This document shows positions 58,270 to 64,000 of a stretch of DNA of 64,000 nucleotides, piece after piece (the stretch's first letter is position 1; each line of letters opens with the position of its first letter). The DNA is taken from the NCBI GenBank assembly GCA_050084985.1, contig JBITNC010000001.1, positions 174,654,001-174,718,000 of the forward strand. Direction: 5' to 3'. The notes under the pieces were generated by a model. The model saw nothing but the letters and a program-made list of their open reading frames with translations. It was not told the origin of the DNA and searched no databases. Origin of the DNA: Nageia nagi (lineage: Eukaryota > Pinophyta). A program made the translations under genes and the position numbers.

Positions 58270-59490
58270 ATGGTAATGAAAAAGAGCAAAAGCATCCATC
58301 TGATTGCTAACCAAAGAGGCATTCAATAAATATATTGGTACAAAAAACCTAGATACATGGGAGATAGGGATATAACAAAGTTATCCCAATATGCTTCTCC
58401 TAGAAATAGAAATTTTCTTTGTCTACCTATTAATATACAAGAAATCCTAGCCTTAAAACTCTCTCTGAAAAGATATCAGGGTGGGAGATAAGTGTTCAAA
58501 GGGATAACTTGGAAATCTACATAGAAAAAGCCATGTATTACTTGATTCATGAACATTACTTCACATCGGTTTGCATAATGAACTTGTTACGTCAATACCA
58601 ACCCACATCAGCCCCTAGGATCATAGTTGATTGCTTCTTTAAAAATTGGATGTAAAAAAGAATAATTAATACTTGGCTAGTTGAGGATTTTATATTCACA
58701 TGGGTAGATCAAGTGATAAGAGACTTGTGTCATCATAAAATGGTTTATGATTCTTATATTATATTTTTTCATAGGCCTCAATAATCAATTAGATGTATAC
58801 AACAAATTGATACATGATTTTCTCAAATTAGGTCAAGATTCCCCAATCCTCCTCTATGCAATAGTCAAATAAGAAATTTAATGCTAAGAAGATTGAAAGA
58901 TAATGAAAAAACATAATTATGATTTGATCCCATAAATCAAGATTTTGTTGATAGATACCTAGAATATCACTACATACATTGCAAAAATGTCCTTACATTG
59001 AGATATCCCATTTATTCATTTTACCAAAAGAAATTCAAGAAATTATAACCATGAATTATTATAAATAATGAGGAAGTCATGCATGGGATTTAAAAATTGA
59101 TAACCTTAAGGAAACCATAGAATTAGAAGCAAAGGATATATGGATGAAATCCAAACCCTTAACAAATTAGATCCATCTATTTTGATTACATTGGCCTTAT
59201 GGGAGACCTAGGATCTTATTAAATTATGTTGATCATATGGTCCTTTAGTATTATAGGAGATCAATCTTTATAATTGAGGTTATCAATGATTTGGTACTTG
59301 AGTATAATACTGATTTGATTTTATACAATGAAATTATATATGAAAATAGTTCATTATTTAGTAAAACTTATTATGTAAATAATCCTACCAATGTAAAACC
59401 AAGTTTTGAAAGAACTATTGAATGCCTTAACTAAAGAAAAAATGAGATCATCCCAATCCTCTAAATAGTGAGTATGTCCAATATCTCATA
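58270..59490 (+). pseudogene. Element E: sense ORF downstream of integrase, unknown protein
   Basis: Counterpart of C's 19478-20703, with ATG at 58270 and the same terminal TAG at 59488-59490. Shared blocks include 'SPRNRNF', 'EILALKLSL', 'HYFTSVCIMNLLRQYQPTSAPRI' (in parts), 'INTWLVEDFIFTWVDQVIRDL', and 'NEIIYENSSLFSKTYYVNNPTNVKP' (in parts). It carries more frameshifts than C's copy. Product unknown. Confidence 0.65.
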
Positions 59491-60660
59491 GAGAGTGTGA
59501 TCCCCCTCATGTTGTGACTTCCCCCTGAATCTCCATATTCCTTAGGGCTTCTATCTCATCTTCCACTTCTTAAATGTGATGAGGCCTCAAAATCATTAGC
59601 TATGCCAAAATGCATTATTAAAAAGTTCAAGCATCATCCCTCAATCTTACCTCTTATTTGTATCTTGTCTATTATCAACCATCCATTCTAAGATCAAGGC
59701 CTGCTCATTTTGTAGTACAACCTCCATACTTTTACTTTTTGGATCATCAAGGTTGGGTTATTCATAAAAAATAAGGTGTTCATTGGCACTTAGGAATTGT
59801 AAAAAAAATTTCATCCTAATAAACATAAAATCATCAAATAATCATCAAGTACATTTGTGAATAAAAATCATAAAAATATTCAAAAATCTTTAAAAATTTT
59901 ATAAAATTATTTTTATATGAATATGTGTGTGTGTGTGTGTGTATGTTTTTATCTTTAAAAAACTTTATACAAGTTCTAAGAAACTTGCATATGACATTGC
60001 AAGTGGTTGATTATACATTACATACATTAAGCATCATGATTCATTCATGTTGTATCATTCCTCCTACCAATCAATAGGAAGGTTTTTCAAATTATAATGC
60101 CCCTACCCCATGGGAACTATCATCCTTTTGTATCTCATAGTCACCTTGTACATTTCCCAGTGACCCTTTAGAAGACCCCATACAAACCCTAGAATTAGAG
60201 AAATATTGATTCAATTAGTTGCCTGAAGGTGTACAACATAAGATTTTATCCATGGTAGCCTTAACCACCACACTAGATAAATCTGACTATTCCTATGATG
60301 CTTTATGGAATTCTCATTAGATAGAGATTTTCATTGATCACCAACCTTGTTGAGGAACATATACCTGATGAATATTTCTTTCAAAATATCATCTACATGT
60401 TGTCTAGACTTGATTTCATATGGAGGATTATGATTTATGCTATTATCATCCCATTGGTAGTAATATTTGTTAAATTTTATGGGCCATGTCTTCTACATCT
60501 TGAAGAAGATCTTTTTGATGAAGTCAACATAGCCCATCTCTTATCAATAAACCTTTGGTGTGGGGATTTTATGTTGTTTATATTTATCACCTATGACCCT
60601 GCACAATGGGTCATTGGTCATACCATTCACACTCACTATCATTTCCATCCTTTCACCTAA
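59491..60660 (+). pseudogene. Element E: second conserved sense block, unknown
   Basis: Matches C's 20704-21870. The open frame 60334-60660 (108 codons) has 'EYFFQNIIYML', 'FIWRIMIYAIIIPLVVIFVKFYGP', 'DLFDEVNIAHLLSINLWCGDFM' and 'HYHFHPFT'. Conservation between two old copies suggests coding or structural importance when the family was active. Confidence 0.5.
59923..59943. repeat. (TG)n microsatellite
   Basis: About ten TG units in the conserved sense region of E; not present at the matching place in C. Confidence 0.92.
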
Positions 60661-61849
60661 TATGACTTGTTGCAAACTATTGCTTGATTAGGGAACCTAT
60701 AAAAAATACATAAAAGATTTAAATTTTTCAAAAATTTACAAAAACCAAAAAAATCAAAAGATTACAAAAATAAAAATAAAAATAAAAGATTACAAACACT
60801 ATATATATATATATATATATACTCAGAAAATTAGTTTTGAAGTGTCTTGGCTATTGGGTGCACTTCCTTATATGTTTTCATTATACCATTATGTTCACTT
60901 TGTTCATTTTGTCCATCATTGTGAAACTATTAAATGTGAAGCATGATGATTATAGTAACCAACAAAGATAAGTATGAAAATACCCTACAAATCCATCTAT
61001 ACATTGTTCATATATATATATAGTTATACATGTAAATAAAAGAGTAGTTTTATATCATCCTAGGTAGTGGAAATTGAAACAAAAGATTATTTGATGAAGT
61101 TAGTATGAATATATTACTTATTATACTTCTTTATTATATCCCACCATTATAATCTTGGTAGGTTAACTAAGTTGTCATGTTTAAACATCTAAATAGTCAT
61201 ACCATACATTCATACAAACATGTGTGATCATATGTATACATCCATAGTATTATATATTCATACATTTGCTAATTTGTGCTCATATTATTCATACCATTTT
61301 ACATACATACATCATCTCATTTGTATAAGTAGCCAAGAAAAATGGAAAATTATGATATTTGATTTCATACTTTTATAATCAAAATCATGTCCTATAAAAT
61401 AGCAATCCTATATAAATATAATAGCTAAATAGAACAATAAGTATCATGATATTTGATTTATGAGAATAGGCATCAAATGTTAAAGCTAAACATCTCATTA
61501 AAACATGAAATCAAATATTCATACATTTTATATAATATATGCATCTAGAAACATAAGTAATAACCATACATCATAAAACATGATATCAAAAACATATAAA
61601 TAAATATAATTATGCATATATATATATATCAAAAAATAAAGTCCATCAGATAATCATCCATGATATCTACCAAATAAAAACATCATTCATGACTACCATA
61701 ATCACAAAAATGAAAAAGGTCATCAAAAAATACAAGCATAAACTAATATGTCCATAAGGCTATATCATGCCCCATGATCTCTAAAATAATAACAACACCA
61801 AAGTCTATGACAATCATCATAAAAATATATAATAAAATAAAGCACTCTC
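60661..61849. other. Element E spacer, no gene seen
   Basis: A/T-rich, with an (AT)n run at 60800-60821 and no coding signal. Counterpart of C's 21871-23639. Confidence 0.6.
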
Positions 61850-63620
61850 ATGAGCTACCCTCACCACCACCATGACCACTAGAACCAATAGGACCCTCAG
61901 TAGGATGTATTACCCCCACTAAATCTAAAAAAATCTCCTCATGACCTACTCTCCTCAGCTTTGAAGAACCTATTGGATACTAAGAAGATACTCCTGTAGT
62001 AATACTCCATCTTTGAGATGATGCAAGTTTAACACATCTACTCTAAGTACTATTCATGCCATGTGCTCCACTCACTAAAGGTGTAGGAAGTACACTAACA
62101 TCATTTGGAATGTATCCCCTTAGAGGAAGAGGATAAGGAACACTAGTAGCAAAATCTAGAACACCTACCAACCAAGTATCCATAATACCCATGTAGTAGT
62201 CCCTCTACTGGTATAGACCCCTGATAAATGTTGAAGACTAGCTCTCAACTCTTATTGAAGTGCTAGCCTCACATGTCTATTTCTACTAAAGAGAATGAAC
62301 TATCAATCTAGCCCCATCCCTCTCTTACCTATAGCACTCCCTCTCTTCCATGTATATGTAATAAGTAGAGTTAGCCTAAGCTAACTGGAATTGTAACTCA
62401 TAAATATCTCCTAGTAACAAATCAATACTAGGCACCTTAGAGGGAGAAGCCTCATCCTCTCCAACATCACCCTCCTCATCCTAGGTGGCTCTCTCATCTT
62501 AGCTTATCTCCTTAAAATATTAGTAATGATATCTCATTTAGCAACCTTAAGGATGTCTACTGAAGGCTCTACCTCAACCTTGTTTGCAACACCCATATCA
62601 ACATCCACTCTCTATCATACTCAATTCCCATGATCCTCTACCTCCACCTACCACTAGGAATTAAAGGCCTTAGTAACCCCAAAATCATCCTTAGTAGACT
62701 CATCCTTAGTCACCTCCTCATGTGTAAGGTTGGGTTCGGCATACACTAAAGTCTATAAACCCTCAACTGGAAGGGTGTCCTCTTGCTAATATCTCATTGG
62801 ATTAGGAGGCACATCCTGATAGACACCTATAATTTGACACCAGTTGAGAGAGCATATCTCTATAAAATCTCACATCCTTATTAATCCCATCTATGGGATG
62901 AATATGAAAATCCTCTCTCTACCTCATGATGCCATCTAAGTACTCAACATAACTAGCAAAACTAGGAATAGGTAATCTAGAGGGGATAGCAACTATAACA
63001 TGCTTATAGGCCCATGCTTGTAAAGTAATCATCATTTATAATGAAGCTTAGTGACCCTATAAGTAAAATAATAACTCTTTATAAATCTATACTAGGAAAT
63101 TCAATGCCCATGTATAAACATTATCATGCTACAACATATCTACTACAACTAGTAAGAGGGATCATAGAAATCTTCCACTACCAATATCAGGAAGGGCATA
63201 ACACTAAATAAGCCCCATCAAATAAGAAAATCAGATGCTACCCTATTGATCCTCCATCCAGTATTGATAGTATCTAATACCACCTATGCTAATCTTATAG
63301 ATGATAGTGTCTACCCTATCAGCTTTGTACAAGTATGATATAATCGATAAAGTTCCATCTCAATCGATAGTATTGTGGATCCTTTGACCATGAACTAGAA
63401 GATGATAGAGGTGATGAATATCCTCTATTGTAACTATCATCTCCCCTATCAGGAGATGAAAAGTGGAAGTCATAGAGTCCTATCTCTCTAATAATGTAGC
63501 CAAAAGAGGGTAATCATAATGGATGTAGCCCACGAAGGGCCCCACCCAAAACCCACAATCTGAAAGAAAGTGTGATCTCTAACTATGAGAAACTATCACC
63601 CATCCTAAATAATATACAGG
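61850..63620 (-). pseudogene. Element E: antisense ORF resembling plant mobile domain
   Basis: Read leftward, 'YPLLATLLER', a stop, DSMTSTFHLLIGEMIVTIED and 'IHHLYHLLVHGQR' at about 63505-63380 correspond to C's antisense block and to the plant mobile-domain pattern. Downstream parts (63200-62850) match C's 25200-24800, and the low-complexity C-terminal part ends near 61850. Two diverged copies keeping this on the antisense strand support it being an original part of the family. Confidence 0.7.
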
Positions 63621-64000
63621 TAGTACCCTCTAGGCACAAATATATCATGAACCTAAGAAAAATTAATAATAGTTTAAGTAAAAAAATATTCCTACAACTT
63701 AAAGTCAAATGCCAATGATCAGGTGACCATGTTCCAAAATCATTAGCATTCGATAGTCAAATGAAAATGACCCTATAACCCTTCAACCTTGGCTAGTGAC
63801 CATGGTTGAGGGTTTTAAAAAATTTAAATATGCAAAATGAAGTCCTAAATTCAAATTTCAAATGGTTAAAAATCATTAAAATTGTTAAAATAACTATCTT
63901 ATGGTTTTCATTTTTTAAATTACATGGTAAAAATGAAAATAACATGTGAAAAACTAAAAGGGAGGGTTTTGAACCCTACCTTCTCTCTAATTGGCCTCCT
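63621..64000. other. Element E 3' spacer at window end
   Basis: No gene. It aligns with C's 25640-25950, upstream of the antisense ORF, where its promoter would lie. Confidence 0.55.

Larger units (their letters stand above)
33997..64000 (+). mobile_element. Element E: Tat-lineage Ty3/gypsy, split by F, runs off window
   Basis: Same family as C: the LTR, leader repeats, gag, protease, linker, RNase H pair, integrase, sense ORFs and antisense ORF all align. Unlike C, E keeps the RT region. It is interrupted at 40127-53915 by element F. The window's last bases match C at about 25940, so the 3' LTR should begin about 1.3 kb past the end and finish about 2.2 kb past it. Confidence 0.92.

Noticed and set aside
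1-64000. Endogenous pararetrovirus, bacterial operon, CRISPR array or rRNA
   Set aside because: Integrase, LTRs and 5-bp duplications identify LTR retrotransposons. No movement protein, bacterial gene order, regular spacer repeat or rRNA core was seen.

Overview
This is plant nuclear DNA made almost entirely of old, nested LTR retrotransposons. The evidence is Ty1/copia pol domains, Ty3/gypsy pol domains with a chromodomain or a second (archaeal-type) RNase H, 5-bp target-site duplications, an AT-rich base composition with few CpG, and no intact cellular gene. The species cannot be told from the sequence. A large-genome seed plant is the natural guess, but that is inference.

Six elements form a two-armed nest. 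Element A is a minus-strand Ty1/copia seen at 1-290 and 31541-33996; both its ends are hidden. Element B is a plus-strand Ty1/copia (291 to about 31540) inserted in A's reverse transcriptase. B is itself split by D, a minus-strand chromovirus-like Ty3/gypsy (4055-10116, duplication ATATA), and by C, a plus-strand Tat-lineage Ty3/gypsy (10605-28113, duplication CATGG). Element E, from the same family as C, enters A's gag at 33997 and runs off the right end. E is split by F, a minus-strand Ty3/gypsy (40127-53915, duplication GGAAG/GAAAG).

C and E have the order gag, protease, RT, RNase H, archaeal-type RNase H, integrase, followed by an 8-kb tail. That tail holds a sense ORF of about 408 codons, a second conserved sense block, and an antisense ORF resembling the plant mobile domain. 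C has lost its RT by a deletion of about 1.7 kb that E lacks. F places its archaeal-type RNase H before the RT and carries a decayed sense ORF of roughly 1000 codons after integrase, with a basic cluster, an acidic stretch and a C-terminal coiled coil. D carries an in-place inversion of about 1.4 kb that cuts the RT active-site motif.

All coding regions are pseudogenes with stops and frameshifts. Many key residues are lost by changes that fit G-to-A or C-to-T decay (Asp to Asn, Glu to Lys, Cys to Tyr, His to Tyr). The strongest leads are F's large 3' ORF and domain order, the antisense mobile-domain ORF of C/E, the hairpin-rich gag leader of C/E, the inversion in D, and two coding-like islands in B's leader.
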